The notes beneath the pieces were generated by a model, which saw nothing but the letters and a program-made list of their open reading frames with translations, was not told the origin of the DNA and did no database searches. A program made the translations under genes and the position numbers. A stretch of 55,393 bases of DNA from Chloroflexota bacterium (GTDB lineage Bacteria > Chloroflexota > Anaerolineae > UBA4142), in the NCBI GenBank assembly GCA_016219275.1, contig JACRBM010000026.1, positions 1 to 55,393 on the forward strand. The letters run 5' to 3'. Of this stretch, positions 7,342 to 16,504 are shown piece after piece; position 1 is the stretch's first letter; every line of letters starts with the position of its first letter.

Positions 7342-7917
7342 TTAAATGCTTGAATGCGCCGCTTCGAATTTGGAAATCGCATCGTCGCGCGCGATCAAAT
7401 ACCCCAGTTCGTCCACGCCTTCGAGCAAACATGTTTTCGCGAACGGATCGAGCGCAAAGGGCACCGCGCGACCGTCGGGCAAGGATAGAGTTTGCGCGGC
7501 GACATCAATTTTCAATTCGACGTGTGGAATCTCCGCGACGAGATCGAACAAATCGTGATGCGTTTGTTTGTCCACGATGATCGGGAGCAAGCCGTTCTTG
7601 AGCGCGTTGTTGCGAAAAATATCCGCGATCGTCGTGCTGATGACGACGCGAAAACCAAACCCGGTCAATGCCCAAACCGCGTGCTCGCGCGAACTGCCGC
7701 ACCCAAAGTTGTCGCCCGCGAGCAGAATCTGCGCGCCCAGCGATTCCGGTTTGTTTAGTACAAAATCCGGATTCGCGCGCCAATCGGCAAAGAGCGCATC
7801 GCCCATGCCTAGTTTGTCCGTCGCTTTGAGATAGCGCGCCGGGATGATTTGATCGGTGTCTACGTTCTCGTTCGGCAGCGCGACGACGCGCGCGGTAAGT
7901 TGAATCAGTTTATCCAC
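7342..7917 (-). CDS. leuD: 3-isopropylmalate dehydratase, small subunit
   Basis: 191 residues. Pairs with LeuC to isomerise 2- and 3-isopropylmalate, and acts on citramalate in the isoleucine branch. NENVDTDQIIPARYLK and the FGCGSSREHAVWAL motif are diagnostic of the swivel domain. I prefer the GTG at 7917: it has GGAG five bases upstream and gives VDKLIQLTARVV, the usual N-terminus. An ATG at 7938 in the same frame would add seven residues but lies inside the palindromic spacer. Follows leuC and precedes cimA in the operon. Confidence 0.93.
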   Translation of the reverse strand: MDKLIQLTARVVALPNENVDTDQIIPARYLKATDKLGMGDALFADWRANPDFVLNKPESLGAQILLAGDNFGCGSSREHAVWALTGFGFRVVISTTIADIFRNNALKNGLLPIIVDKQTHHDLFDLVAEIPHVELKIDVAAQTLSLPDGRAVPFALDPFAKTCLLEGVDELGYLIARDDAISKFEAAHSSI

Positions 7918-7928
7918 TATTTCTCCAA

Positions 7929-7991
7929 GTTCCTTCATTTCCCTCAGTTCCCTTATTTCCTGATTTGAGGGAAATGAGGGAAATGAGGGAA
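7929..7991. repeat. intergenic tandem-repeat hairpin leuC-leuD
   Basis: The left arm is built of TTCCCTCA/TTCCCTTA-like units and the right arm of GAGGGAAAT repeated three times, so it can fold back on the left. Same design and nearly the same unit as 14129-14203 and 32621-32692. Confidence 0.75.
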
Positions 7992-7992
7992 T

Positions 7993-9405
7993 CTATGGAA
8001 TGATCGTTCGCACGTCAGTTACGCGACCCGCCACCGCGCTCGCTGCCGCGGTTAATGGCGACGCGAGAAACGTGCGCGCGCCTTTGCCTTGACGCCCTTC
8101 GAAATTGCGATTCGACGTACTGACCGCGTACTGTCCTGCGCCGACCTCGTCACCATTCATTGCGATGCACATACTGCATCCTGGCTCGCGCCATTCGCAA
8201 CCGGCGTCGAGAAAAATCTTGCCCAGCCCTTCGCGGTCGGCTTGCTCTTTGACTTGGCGCGATCCTGGGACGACGAGCACGCGCACGTTCGGCGCGACCT
8301 TGCGATCTTTGAACACGGTTGCCGCCGCGCGCAAATCGGCGATGCGCCCGTTCGTGCAACTGCCGATGAAGACGACGTCAATCGGTTGACCGAGCATCGC
8401 TTGTCCTGGTTGCAGATTCATGTACGTCAATGCTTTAACGAGCGCGTTGCGTTGGCTCGTGTCCTTGATGCTTGATGGATCGGGTACGTGTCCCGAAATC
8501 GCCATGCCCATCCCAGGATTCGTGCCGAACGTAATCATCGGCTCGAGCGTGTTCGCGTCGAGCGTGATGGTCTGATCGTACGTCGCGCCGTCATCCGTGG
8601 GCAACGCGCGCCAACGCGCGACTGCCGCGTCCCACGCCGAACCCTGGGGTACGAACTCGCGCCCGGCAAGATACTCGAATGTCGTGTCGTCCGGCGCGAT
8701 CATGCCCGCGCGTGCGCCGCCCTCGATGGTCATGTTGCAAACGGTCATTCGCGCGTCCAGCGAGAGCGCGCGAATCGCGGGACCGGCGTACTCGATCACG
8801 TGTCCCGTACCGCCGCCAATACCAATTTTCGCAATCAACGCGAGAATAATATCTTTCGATGAAACGCCGCGCGCGAGTGCGCCGTCCACGCGCACGAGCA
8901 TCGTTTGCGGTTTCTTTTGCAAGAGGCATTGCGTTGCGAGGACGTGCTCGACTTCGCTCGTGCCGATGCCGAACGCGAGCGCGCCGAATGCGCCGTGCGT
9001 CGCGGTGTGGCTGTCGCCGCAAACGATCGTCATGCCGGGTTGCGTCAAGCCCATTTCGGGACCGATGACGTGGACGATGCCTTGACGGGGATCGCCCATT
9101 GCGTACACCGGCACGCCAAAATCGCGGCAGTTGGTCGCGAGTTGCGCGACCTGTTTCGCGGCTTGCTCATCCACAATCGGCAACGCGAGCGGGTCGGTCG
9201 GAATGCTGTGGTCCATCGTCGCGAATGTTTTATCCGGGCGACGGACTTGCAATCCGCGCGTCCGCAAACCCTGGAACGCTTGCGGCGAGGTGACTTCGTG
9301 AACGAGATGCAAATCAATGTACAAAATCGCGGGACTGTTCGGTTCTTGCGCGACGACGTGACGGTCCCAGATTTTTTCGAAAAGGGTGCGAGGTGTCGAA
9401 TTCAA
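7993..9405 (-). CDS. leuC: 3-isopropylmalate dehydratase, large subunit
   Basis: 470 residues, bacterial-type length. Aconitase-family subunit carrying the 4Fe-4S cluster. The cluster cysteines are in GSCTNGR and in [10 protein letters not shown] near the C-terminus, and the N-terminal [12 protein letters not shown] and [19 protein letters not shown] are present. The start is a TTG at 9405 with GGAG eight bases upstream. The nearby ATG at 9410 is out of frame and meets a stop after one further codon. Preceded by a small gene at 9430-9627, followed by leuD. Confidence 0.96.
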   Translation of the reverse strand: MNSTPRTLFEKIWDRHVVAQEPNSPAILYIDLHLVHEVTSPQAFQGLRTRGLQVRRPDKTFATMDHSIPTDPLALPIVDEQAAKQVAQLATNCRDFGVPVYAMGDPRQGIVHVIGPEMGLTQPGMTIVCGDSHTATHGAFGALAFGIGTSEVEHVLATQCLLQKKPQTMLVRVDGALARGVSSKDIILALIAKIGIGGGTGHVIEYAGPAIRALSLDARMTVCNMTIEGGARAGMIAPDDTTFEYLAGREFVPQGSAWDAAVARWRALPTDDGATYDQTITLDANTLEPMITFGTNPGMGMAISGHVPDPSSIKDTSQRNALVKALTYMNLQPGQAMLGQPIDVVFIGSCTNGRIADLRAAATVFKDRKVAPNVRVLVVPGSRQVKEQADREGLGKIFLDAGCEWREPGCSMCIAMNGDEVGAGQYAVSTSNRNFEGRQGKGARTFLASPLTAAASAVAGRVTDVRTIIP

Positions 9406-9429
9406 TTCATTTGCTCCGAGTGTGTCAAT

Positions 9430-9627
9430 TTAGTACAGGGCGGACGTATCCCAGGCATTCGCGCAATCGCGCGGCTGACGCGACGGATCGAGTTTGCCGG
9501 CGCGCGCGTCTTGCTCGCGTGTATCGCGCGCGGGCTGACCCAGCGCCGAGCCGTCCCACGCGTTGCAGTGATCGTGTGGCTCGAGTAGTGGATCGAGTTC
9601 GCCTTGAGTAGGAGATGTGTGATTCAT
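9430..9627 (-). CDS. small protein with a duplicated C/NAWD-SAL motif, between leuA and leuC
   Basis: 65 residues, no family recognised. It is internally duplicated: residues 11-29 and 46-64 both read LDP, a Pro/Arg/His/Asp-rich stretch with a Cys, then NAWD, one residue, SAL. A strong GGAGG lies five bases before the ATG, and the gene fits exactly between leuA and leuC with 15-24 bp gaps, so it is probably translated with the operon. It is not rich in Leu codons as a classical attenuator peptide would be. It could be a small regulatory or complex-associated protein. Confidence 0.6.
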   Translation of the reverse strand: MNHTSPTQGELDPLLEPHDHCNAWDGSALGQPARDTREQDARAGKLDPSRQPRDCANAWDTSALY

Positions 9628-9642
9628 TTTGTCCTCCAGAAA

Positions 9643-11238
9643 TTAAGTGCTCACTAATTCCAACGTCGAATGCTGCGCGTGCATCCGCGGCGAACTTTGC
9701 GCGGTGATCAGTTTGTTCAGCGCGGCGAGGTACGCCTTGGCGCTCGCGACGATAATGTCCGTATCCGCGCCGTGTCCGCCGAACGTGCGCGAGGTGTCCG
9801 CGTTCGCTTGCAAGCGCACGGTCACTTCACCGAGCGCGTCAATTCCTTCGGTGACCGCGTGGATGTTGAATTCGACTAGCGTGCACGGCTCGCCGACAAT
9901 CGCGTCAATCGCTTTGTACGTCGCGTCCACGGGACCCGTGCCAATTGCGGCGAATGTTTTGTCCAAGCCCCCTGGTCCGATCAGACGGACTGTCGCCGTC
10001 GGCATCCCGTGGCGTCCGCACACGACCTGGATGTCTTCGAGCCGGAACACTTCGTTCGGTTGATAAAACTCGTCCGCAATCAACGCTTCGAGATCCGCAT
10101 CGGCGATGTATTTTTTCTTGTCGGCGAGTTCTTTGAAACGCGCGAATGCCTTGTCGAGGTCTTGCTCGTTCATCGTATAACCCAGCGCGCTGAGATGCGC
10201 TTTGAACGCGTGTCGTCCCGAGTGTTTGCCCAAGACTAATTGCGACGCGGACACGCCGACCGTTTCGGGGCGCATGATCTCGTACGTCATTTGATTCTTG
10301 AGCATCCCGTCCTGGTGAATTCCGGCTTCGTGTGCGAACGCGTTCGCGCCGACAATCGCCTTGTTTGGCTGGACGGGAATGCCGGTGTAATTTGCGACCA
10401 TTTTCGACGTGCGCGAAATTTGTGTCGAGTCAATCCCAGAATGCAGACCGAATACCGCCGCGCGCGTCTTGAGCGACATGACCACTTCTTCGAGCGAGGT
10501 GTTGCCCGCGCGTTCGCCGATGCCGTTGATCGTCACTTCGGCTTGGCGCGCGCCGGCGCGCAGACCGGCGAGTGCGTTCGCGGTCGCCATACCCAGGTCG
10601 TCGTGGCAATGTACCGACCACACCACCTGGTCGCCGCCGCGCGTCCCTTCGATCAAACCCTTGATGAGCGCGCCGTATTCCTCCGGCGTCGTGTAGCCGA
10701 CCGTGTCTGGAATGTTGAGCGTCGTCGCGCCGCATTCAATCGCGACCTCCAGCACGTCGCACAGGTATTCGGGATCGGAACGCCCGGCATCTTCGGGCGA
10801 GAATTCGACATCGGCGCAGAGCGAACGCGCATACGAAACCATTTCGCGCACGCGCTCGACGACTTGCTCGCGCGTCATCTTGAGTTTGTACTTGAGATGA
10901 ATATCCGAGGTTGCGAGAAAAGTATGGATGCGCGGGCGCGCCGCGTGTTTTACCGCGTCCCATGCCTTGTCAATGTCGTCCTTGTTCGCGCGCGCCAGCC
11001 CCGCGATCATCGGCGGTTGGCTACCATCGCGCGGATTGCCGACTTCGGTTGCGATGCGGCGCACCGCTTCGAGATCGTCCGGCGACGCGGCGGGAAAACC
11101 GGCTTCGATGATGTCTACGCCGAGCCGCGCGAGTTGCCGCGCGATTTCGAGTTTCTCCGCGCTCGTCAGCGATGCGCCCGGCGATTGCTCGCCATCGCGC
11201 AAGGTTGTATCGAAAATGCGAACGTATTTATTGTCCAT
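9643..11238 (-). CDS. leuA: 2-isopropylmalate synthase
   Basis: 531 residues. Condenses 2-oxoisovalerate with acetyl-CoA, the first committed step to leucine. [16 protein letters not shown] at the N-terminus, [18 protein letters not shown] for metal and substrate, and the [16 protein letters not shown] motif are typical. Residues from about 400 form the allosteric leucine-binding domain. AAAGGA precedes the ATG. The DGEQSPG version of the first motif distinguishes it from cimA in the same cluster. A 102-bp inverted-repeat spacer precedes it. Confidence 0.96.
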   Translation of the reverse strand: MDNKYVRIFDTTLRDGEQSPGASLTSAEKLEIARQLARLGVDIIEAGFPAASPDDLEAVRRIATEVGNPRDGSQPPMIAGLARANKDDIDKAWDAVKHAARPRIHTFLATSDIHLKYKLKMTREQVVERVREMVSYARSLCADVEFSPEDAGRSDPEYLCDVLEVAIECGATTLNIPDTVGYTTPEEYGALIKGLIEGTRGGDQVVWSVHCHDDLGMATANALAGLRAGARQAEVTINGIGERAGNTSLEEVVMSLKTRAAVFGLHSGIDSTQISRTSKMVANYTGIPVQPNKAIVGANAFAHEAGIHQDGMLKNQMTYEIMRPETVGVSASQLVLGKHSGRHAFKAHLSALGYTMNEQDLDKAFARFKELADKKKYIADADLEALIADEFYQPNEVFRLEDIQVVCGRHGMPTATVRLIGPGGLDKTFAAIGTGPVDATYKAIDAIVGEPCTLVEFNIHAVTEGIDALGEVTVRLQANADTSRTFGGHGADTDIIVASAKAYLAALNKLITAQSSPRMHAQHSTLELVST

Positions 11239-11253
11239 ACGAATTCCTTTTAT

Positions 11254-11355
11254 TTGGAGTTTAGACTAACTGCAAAAAACAGGCGATTTCCCGCTATTTT
11301 TCGGCTCTTGTACGCTCAAAATATAGCCAGAATCGAAGATTAGTCTAAACTCCAA
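11254..11355. repeat. 102-bp element with 16-bp perfect inverted ends upstream of leuA
   Basis: TTGGAGTTTAGACTAA (11254-11269) and its exact complement (11340-11355) enclose about 70 AT-richer bases with no open frame. It resembles a miniature inverted-repeat element or a large stem-loop in the leuA leader. Confidence 0.75.
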
Positions 11356-11370
11356 TTTTATGGTTCATTG

Positions 11371-11397
11371 TAGTGGCGGGTAGCTTGCCCGCACCAC
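11371..11397. repeat. short GTGGCGGG hairpin after the ModF-like gene
   Basis: GTGGCGGG-TAGCTTG-CCCGCACCAC forms an imperfect stem a few bases past the stop of the ATPase gene. No T-tract. Confidence 0.5.
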
Positions 11398-11399
11398 AG

Positions 11400-12920
11400 T
11401 CAACCAACAACCTGTCCCTGGTCTAGCCGAAGCACGTGCGTGATGCTTTGCGGTAGTTCATCCGCGCGATGCGTCACATAAATCATGCTCGTATCTTTTC
11501 GGCGGATGCCATCGAGCGCTTGCAAAATTCGATCGCGATTACTCGCGTCCAGACCCTGGCATGGTTCGTCGAGTACGAGTAGCGTCGGACTTTTTACGAG
11601 CGCGCGCGCCAGGAGCGCCAAGCGTTGCTCTCCTTCGGAAAGTTGTTCAAACACTGTCGCGTCATGTCCCGCGAGACCGACTCGCGGCAACCATGCCAGC
11701 GCGATTTCGCGTTGCTCGACTGAACATTGGCGATACAATCCAATCGAATCGAACCAACCGGAGCAGACGACATCGAGACAGGTCGCATTCCTGGGATAGT
11801 ACAAGTGCAGTTCCGGCGCGACCCAGCCGATGTTTTGCTTGATCTCCCAAATGCTTTCGCCCGATCCGCGGCGTTTTCCAAACAGCGTGATGTCGTTCGC
11901 ATACGCCTGCGGATTGTCTGCCAGGATCAAACTGAGCAGGGTTGTCTTGCCCGCGCCATTCGGACCCAACAATGCCCAGTGCTCATTTTCGCGAACCGTC
12001 CAGTTGACTTGATGAAGAATCGCCGTTCCGTTGTACGAGACGTTTACGTCTTTCATCTGTATGAGAATCTTGCGCGTTGGGTCAGGTGACTCGTCTGGTC
12101 GAATCGCCAAGTCTGCCAATTTCAGCGTACCATGATTGTCATTTCGAGGAGCGGTTTTTGCGACGAGAAATCTAGATGTCGCGAAAGAGATTTCTCGCTT
12201 TGCTCGAAACGACAATTCTAGGATGTGCGTGATACCATCCGGAATTTCATCGCGACTTGTTCCGACGATGATGACGCGCATGTCGCTTCGCATCAGGTTT
12301 TCAAGGTTCTTGGCTAATTTGATTCGGAAACGTTCATCCAATCCGCCGAAGGGATTGTCCAGAATCAAGAGTGCCGGTTGCTTGAGCAACGCCCGCGCAA
12401 TCGAAACCTTGCGCCGCTCGCCGTTAGAAAGTTGAATGACGCTTCTTTTCAGTAGCGGTTCCAATTCCAATTGTTCCACAACAGTTTGTCGGCGCGCATC
12501 AAATCCTGGGTCGGATTGACTTTCAACGATGTGATACGGATTAATGCGCTGGATACCTGGCTCGGAAAGAAATTCCGTTACCGATTGCGCGTCTTCACTC
12601 ACGCCGATGTTCCAACGCGCTTGATAGAACGCTTCATCACTCAGCACTGCTCTTTGATTTTCAAAGGTCACGTACGCGATCTGATCGGGCGCGGTGCTGT
12701 GTCTATCGCCCTGGAAAAAATGATAGACGATCTTGCCCTTGACGACCGGGAGCGAACCGCACAACGCTTTCATCAACGTAGACTTGCCCGAACCATTCGG
12801 ACCGATTACCGCCCAGTGCTGATCGTCCAATATTTGCCAGGATAGACCTTCGAACAAGACCTGGTCGCGCACGCGGATGGCGATGTTGTTCAGCGCGACG
12901 AATGGTTTAGCGTTGAGCAT
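11400..12920 (-). CDS. double ABC ATPase, ModF-like
   Basis: 506 residues with two nucleotide-binding domains and no membrane segment. Walker A sites are GPNGSGKST (residues 40-48) and GPNGAGKTT. Signature motifs are LSNGERRKVSIARAL and LSEGEQRLALLARAL, each followed by a Walker B (LILDNP, LVLDEP). Domain order and the HRADEL/ITHVLRL ending resemble ModF/PhrA, whose biochemical role is unclear. Residues of about 235-262, in the linker between the domains, are encoded by a palindromic DNA element (12135-12216). Why it lies between ilvC and leuA is not evident. Confidence 0.85.
   Translation of the reverse strand: MLNAKPFVALNNIAIRVRDQVLFEGLSWQILDDQHWAVIGPNGSGKSTLMKALCGSLPVVKGKIVYHFFQGDRHSTAPDQIAYVTFENQRAVLSDEAFYQARWNIGVSEDAQSVTEFLSEPGIQRINPYHIVESQSDPGFDARRQTVVEQLELEPLLKRSVIQLSNGERRKVSIARALLKQPALLILDNPFGGLDERFRIKLAKNLENLMRSDMRVIIVGTSRDEIPDGITHILELSFRAKREISFATSRFLVAKTAPRNDNHGTLKLADLAIRPDESPDPTRKILIQMKDVNVSYNGTAILHQVNWTVRENEHWALLGPNGAGKTTLLSLILADNPQAYANDITLFGKRRGSGESIWEIKQNIGWVAPELHLYYPRNATCLDVVCSGWFDSIGLYRQCSVEQREIALAWLPRVGLAGHDATVFEQLSEGEQRLALLARALVKSPTLLVLDEPCQGLDASNRDRILQALDGIRRKDTSMIYVTHRADELPQSITHVLRLDQGQVVG
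12135..12216. repeat. 82-bp palindromic element inserted in frame in the ModF-like gene
   Basis: ATTGTCATTTCGAGGAGCGG... pairs with ...CTTTGCTCGAAACGACAAT. It encodes a low-complexity stretch (FRAKREISFATS...) between the two ABC domains without breaking the frame. Related in layout and sequence to the intergenic element at 12941-13031. Confidence 0.8.
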
Positions 12921-12940
12921 GGTGTTCGATAGTAATTCGT

Positions 12941-13031
12941 CATGTCATTGCGAGGGCGGTTTTTGCCCGAAGCAATCGCCGCCGTACGGGTTGGGGGATC
13001 GCTCCGTCGCTGCGCTCCTCGCAATGACATG
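12941..13031. repeat. 91-bp palindromic element between ilvC and the ModF-like gene
   Basis: CATGTCATTGCGAG...CTCGCAATGACATG ends with perfect 14-bp complementarity and shares the internal GCGGTTTTTGC with 12135-12216. Arm differences between the two copies are partly compensated, supporting a conserved stem. No coding role here. Confidence 0.8.
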
Positions 13032-13042
13032 ATGGCAACCAA

Positions 13043-14098
13043 TTACGATTTCTTCCAATTCTCCGGGCGCAGCGAGCGGACCGCCGCGCCGGCTTGCCAC
13101 ATTTCCGACTCGTGAATCTCGCGCAATTCTGCGCCGAGTTTTTCCTTGTAATCGGGGCGACTGTTCGCCGCGAGCACGATGCGCGTCTGTTCGCCGGAGA
13201 CGACGCTCTGGTACAGTTTCTCGTACACCGGCTCGACCGCTTTGCGGAACTCGTGCCGCCAATCCAACGCGCCGCGCTGCGCGGTCGTGCTACAATTCGC
13301 GTACATCCAATCCATGCCGTTTTGCGCGACGAGACGAATCAAACTCTGCGTCAATTCTTCAACCGTTTCGTTGAACGCTTCGCTGGGCGAGTGACCATGT
13401 TTGCGAAGTTCGTTGTACTGCGCTTCCATCACACCCGCCAACGCGCCCATCAAAATGCCGCGTTCGCCGGTGAGATCGCTGTACACTTCGCGCGCGAAGG
13501 TCGTCGGGAATAGGTAGCCCGCGCCGACCGCAATGCCAAGCGCAATCGTCCGCTCGGTCGCTCGACCGGTCGCATCCTGAAAAATCGCGTAGCTCGCGTT
13601 GATGCCGCTGCCGCTCAAAAAGTTCGCGCGCACGCTCGTGCCCGAACCTTTGGGCGCGACCAGGATCACATCCACGAAATCGGGCGGCACGATGCCGGTT
13701 TGATCTTTGTACACAATCCCAAAGCCGTGCGAAAAATAGAGCGCATCACCTTTTTTCAGATGCGGCTTGATCGAATTCCACGTCATCATTTGCCCCGCAT
13801 CGGAAACGAGATACTGGAGTACCGTGCCGCGTTCGGCGGCTTCTTCGAGCGAAAAGAGCGTTTTGCCGGGGACCCAGCCGTCCTTGATTGCTTTGTCGTA
13901 CGTTGGACTACCGGACTTTTGTCCGACGATGACGTTGATTCCATTGTCGCGCATGTTGAGCGCCTGCGCGGGACCCTGCACGCCATAACCCAGGATCGCG
14001 ACGACCTCGTCCTTCAACACGTTGCGCGCTTTGTCAAGTGGAAACTCTTCGCGCGTAACGACCGCTTCGACGACTCCGCCAAAATTGATCTTTGCCAT
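13043..14098 (-). CDS. ilvC: ketol-acid reductoisomerase
   Basis: 351 residues. Converts acetolactate or acetohydroxybutyrate to the dihydroxy acids using NAD(P)H and Mg. The Rossmann motif GYGVQGPAQALNMRDNG, the VAPKGSGTSVR loop, and the acidic helix segment GHSPSEAFNETVEELTQSL are present. The overall sequence (for example DGWVPGKTLFS and ACSTTA-like NCSTTAQRGALDW) recalls the fungal/Bacteroidota type rather than the common bacterial form. Start at 14098 with GGAG six bases upstream; the frame further upstream lies in a palindromic spacer. Confidence 0.95.
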   Translation of the reverse strand: MAKINFGGVVEAVVTREEFPLDKARNVLKDEVVAILGYGVQGPAQALNMRDNGINVIVGQKSGSPTYDKAIKDGWVPGKTLFSLEEAAERGTVLQYLVSDAGQMMTWNSIKPHLKKGDALYFSHGFGIVYKDQTGIVPPDFVDVILVAPKGSGTSVRANFLSGSGINASYAIFQDATGRATERTIALGIAVGAGYLFPTTFAREVYSDLTGERGILMGALAGVMEAQYNELRKHGHSPSEAFNETVEELTQSLIRLVAQNGMDWMYANCSTTAQRGALDWRHEFRKAVEPVYEKLYQSVVSGEQTRIVLAANSRPDYKEKLGAELREIHESEMWQAGAAVRSLRPENWKKS

Positions 14099-14128
14099 GA
14101 TTGCTCCGTGGTATTGGATTCCAAAACG

Positions 14129-14203
14129 ATTTCCCTTATTTCCCTCAGTTCCCTCAGTTCCATTGTGGCATGGAAACAAGCGAAATAACGGAAATGAGGG
14201 AAC
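14129..14203. repeat. intergenic tandem-repeat hairpin ilvN-ilvC
   Basis: The left arm is TTCCCTTATTTCCCTCAGTT-like repeats; the right arm carries GAAATGAGGGAAC and related units. It abuts the ilvN stop codon. Confidence 0.7.
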
Positions 14204-14713
14204 TTAGTGCGTACCGTTTCCATTCCCGTTGTTGCTCACGCTGCCGCGCACCATTGCGATCTGACCGGTGCGAACCATTTCGACAATGCCGCGCGGACGC
14301 AAGAGTTCGATCAAGCCGTCAATCTTGGCTTCGTCGCCGGTCACTTCGACGATCACCGAGTCGGCGGCTACGTCCACGATCTTGGCGCGAAAGATGTCGG
14401 CGAGTTGCGCGATTTCCGCGCGCGCCGCCGCATCGGCTTGAACCTTGACGAGCGCGAGGTCGCGCATCACGGTTGGTTTTTGCGTGACGTCGTGCACGTC
14501 AATCACGTTCACCAATTTGTACAAGTTCGCTTCGACGAGATGCGGCGCGGTCAATTCCGTGTCCACGACAATCGTCATGCGCGAGACGTTCGGTTCGTGC
14601 GTGTGACCGACGGTGAGACTTTCGATGTTGAATGCGCGGCGACGAAATAGACTCGCAACGCGATTTAACACGCCAGGTTTGTCTTCGACTAACGCTACAA
14701 GTGTGTGCTTCAT
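14204..14713 (-). CDS. ilvN: acetolactate synthase, small regulatory subunit
   Basis: 169 residues. The N-terminal ACT domain (VALVEDKPGVLNRVASLFRR) binds the feedback inhibitor valine and activates IlvB; a second ACT-like half follows. The ATG at 14713 has GAGGG five bases upstream. A GTG at 14725 overlapping the ilvB stop is possible but would add VRDS without a clear binding site. The tail ends in a short Asn/Gly repeat. Directly downstream of ilvB with an 8-bp gap. Confidence 0.94.
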   Translation of the reverse strand: MKHTLVALVEDKPGVLNRVASLFRRRAFNIESLTVGHTHEPNVSRMTIVVDTELTAPHLVEANLYKLVNVIDVHDVTQKPTVMRDLALVKVQADAAARAEIAQLADIFRAKIVDVAADSVIVEVTGDEAKIDGLIELLRPRGIVEMVRTGQIAMVRGSVSNNGNGNGTH

Positions 14714-14721
14714 AGAATCCC

Positions 14722-16419
14722 TCACTTACCGATTTGTTCCAAAATAGGGCGGCGAATCATCGCGTGCAAATCCGCGCCGGCGGGCACCATCGGGTACACC
14801 GATTCTTCGGACTCGACGCGAAATTCGATGACGACCGTGCCGGCATTTTCGCGCGCGGCTTGAATCGCCGGCATCACCTCTTCTTGTTTCGTCACCAGAA
14901 TGCCGGTGTGTCCGTGCGCCTCGGCGAGTTTCACAAAGTCAGGACTGGTGATCGGCGTTGCGGCATAGCGGCGTTTGTAGAAAAATTCTTGCCACTGGCG
15001 CACCATGCCGAGAAAGCCATTGTTCAAAATCGCGATGTTGATCTTGAGTCCTTCTTGCCGAAGCGTTTGCAGTTCGGCTTGCGTCATTTGGAAACCGCCG
15101 TCGCCGGCGACGACCCAGACTTCGGCATCCGGTCGCGCGAATTTCACGCCCATCGCGGCAGGCAACGCAAAGCCCATCGTGCCCAAGCCGCCGGAAGTGA
15201 TCAGCGTGCGCGGCGCGCTGTGAAGATAGTACTGCGCCTCCCACATCTGATTCTGTCCCACATCGCTGACGACAATCGCATCGCCGTTCGTCGCCTTCCA
15301 CAAATCGCGAATCACCTGGGGCGGCAAAAGTTTGCCGTCGCCGTCCCGCGCGATAATATCGCGCGCGCGCGTGTCATCGCGCCATTCGTCAATCTGTTCG
15401 AGCCAATCGTGATGCGGCTCGGGATGGATGAGCGGCATCAGTTGGTTCATCACGCCCGCCGCGTCGCCGATCAGCGGTAAATCTACGTGTACATTTTTCG
15501 CGACCTCGGAGGGATCAATCTCGATGTGAATTTTTTTCGAGAGTGGCGAGTACGTTTTCAAATTGCCGGTCACGCGATCATCGAAACGCATCCCAACCGC
15601 GATCAAGAGATCGGCGGCTTGCACCGCGCGATTCGCGTATGCTTCGCCGTGCATGCCCATCATGCCGAGGCAGAGTGGATGCTCGCGTGGGAACACGCCG
15701 ATGCCGAGCAAGGTCAACGCGACCGGCGTTTGCGTTCTCTCCGCGAATTCGCGGAGTTGGCGCATCGCGCCGCTGAGGAGGATGCCGTGACCGGCAAGAA
15801 TGACCGGACGCTTGGCTTGCGCGATCATGTCTGCCGCGCGCGCGAGTTGCGCTTCGGGAATCGGTTTCGTCGCGCGCTTGGGCAGATGAACCTGGGTCGG
15901 ATAGACGAATTCGGTCTTGGCATTCTGCGCGTCTTTGGTAATGTCCACGAGCACGGGTCCGGGACGTCCTTCGCGCGCGACGTAGAACGCTTCGTGCAGC
16001 GTGGGCGCGATGTCTTCGACGTGGGTGACGAGATAGTTGTGTTTGGTGATTGGCAGTGTGACGCCGGTCACATCCACTTCTTGGAACGCGTCACTCCCCA
16101 GGACGGACGAGCCGACTTGCCCGGTGATGCACACCATTGGCACCGAATCAAGCATCGCCGTCGCGATGCCGGTGACCATGTTCGTCGCGCCCGGTCCGCT
16201 CGTCGCGATCGCGACGCCGACCTTGCCCGACGCGCGCGCGTATCCATCCGCGGCGTGCGTGGCGCCTTGCTCGTGGCGCGTGAGGACGTGATGAACCGGA
16301 TAATCGAGCATCGCGTCGTACGCCGGCAGAATCGTACCGCCGGGATAACCGAACACAACCTCGACGCCTTCGCGCACGAGACATTCCCAAATGATTTGAG
16401 CGCCGGTCAAAATTGCCAT
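14722..16419 (-). CDS. ilvB: acetolactate synthase, large catalytic subunit
   Basis: 565 residues. Thiamine-diphosphate enzyme that makes acetolactate (valine, leucine) and acetohydroxybutyrate (isoleucine). The catalytic glutamate is in RHEQGATHAADGYARA. The TPP/Mg motif is GDGGFQMTQAEL to NNGFLGMVRQWQ, and PGPVLVDITKD closes the FAD region. Start at 16419 with GGAGAGGAG upstream; ten extra upstream codons are open but lack a site. First large gene of the cluster, preceded by a tandem-repeat hairpin and a small frame. Confidence 0.96.
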   Translation of the reverse strand: MAILTGAQIIWECLVREGVEVVFGYPGGTILPAYDAMLDYPVHHVLTRHEQGATHAADGYARASGKVGVAIATSGPGATNMVTGIATAMLDSVPMVCITGQVGSSVLGSDAFQEVDVTGVTLPITKHNYLVTHVEDIAPTLHEAFYVAREGRPGPVLVDITKDAQNAKTEFVYPTQVHLPKRATKPIPEAQLARAADMIAQAKRPVILAGHGILLSGAMRQLREFAERTQTPVALTLLGIGVFPREHPLCLGMMGMHGEAYANRAVQAADLLIAVGMRFDDRVTGNLKTYSPLSKKIHIEIDPSEVAKNVHVDLPLIGDAAGVMNQLMPLIHPEPHHDWLEQIDEWRDDTRARDIIARDGDGKLLPPQVIRDLWKATNGDAIVVSDVGQNQMWEAQYYLHSAPRTLITSGGLGTMGFALPAAMGVKFARPDAEVWVVAGDGGFQMTQAELQTLRQEGLKINIAILNNGFLGMVRQWQEFFYKRRYAATPITSPDFVKLAEAHGHTGILVTKQEEVMPAIQAARENAGTVVIEFRVESEESVYPMVPAGADLHAMIRRPILEQIGK

Positions 16420-16441
16420 GCAGAACTCCTCTCCAAAAGAT

Positions 16442-16504
16442 GTAAACAAGAAGACAGGTAAACAAGCGAGTTGAGATTGAATTTACACTTGTTTACCTGT
16501 CTAC
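16442..16504. repeat. tandem-repeat hairpin in the ilvB leader
   Basis: GTAAACAAGAAGACAGG-TAAACAAG faces CTTGTTTACCTGTCTAC. It touches the stop codon of the small frame at 16504-16683. The same unit occurs at 18750-18833 and 37960-38020. Confidence 0.75.

Noticed and set aside
10240-11343. 367-codon plus-strand frame opposite leuA
   Set aside because: Same kind of antisense shadow; no start signal and no family.
11254-11355. Transposon interpretation of the 102-bp inverted-repeat element before leuA
   Set aside because: Ends are perfect inverted repeats, but no target duplication or second copy is visible in the window, so it is listed only as a repeat.
12945-13262. Minus-strand frame overlapping the end of ilvC and the 91-bp palindrome
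   Set aside because: It is the ilvC sequence in another phase plus the palindromic element read as protein.
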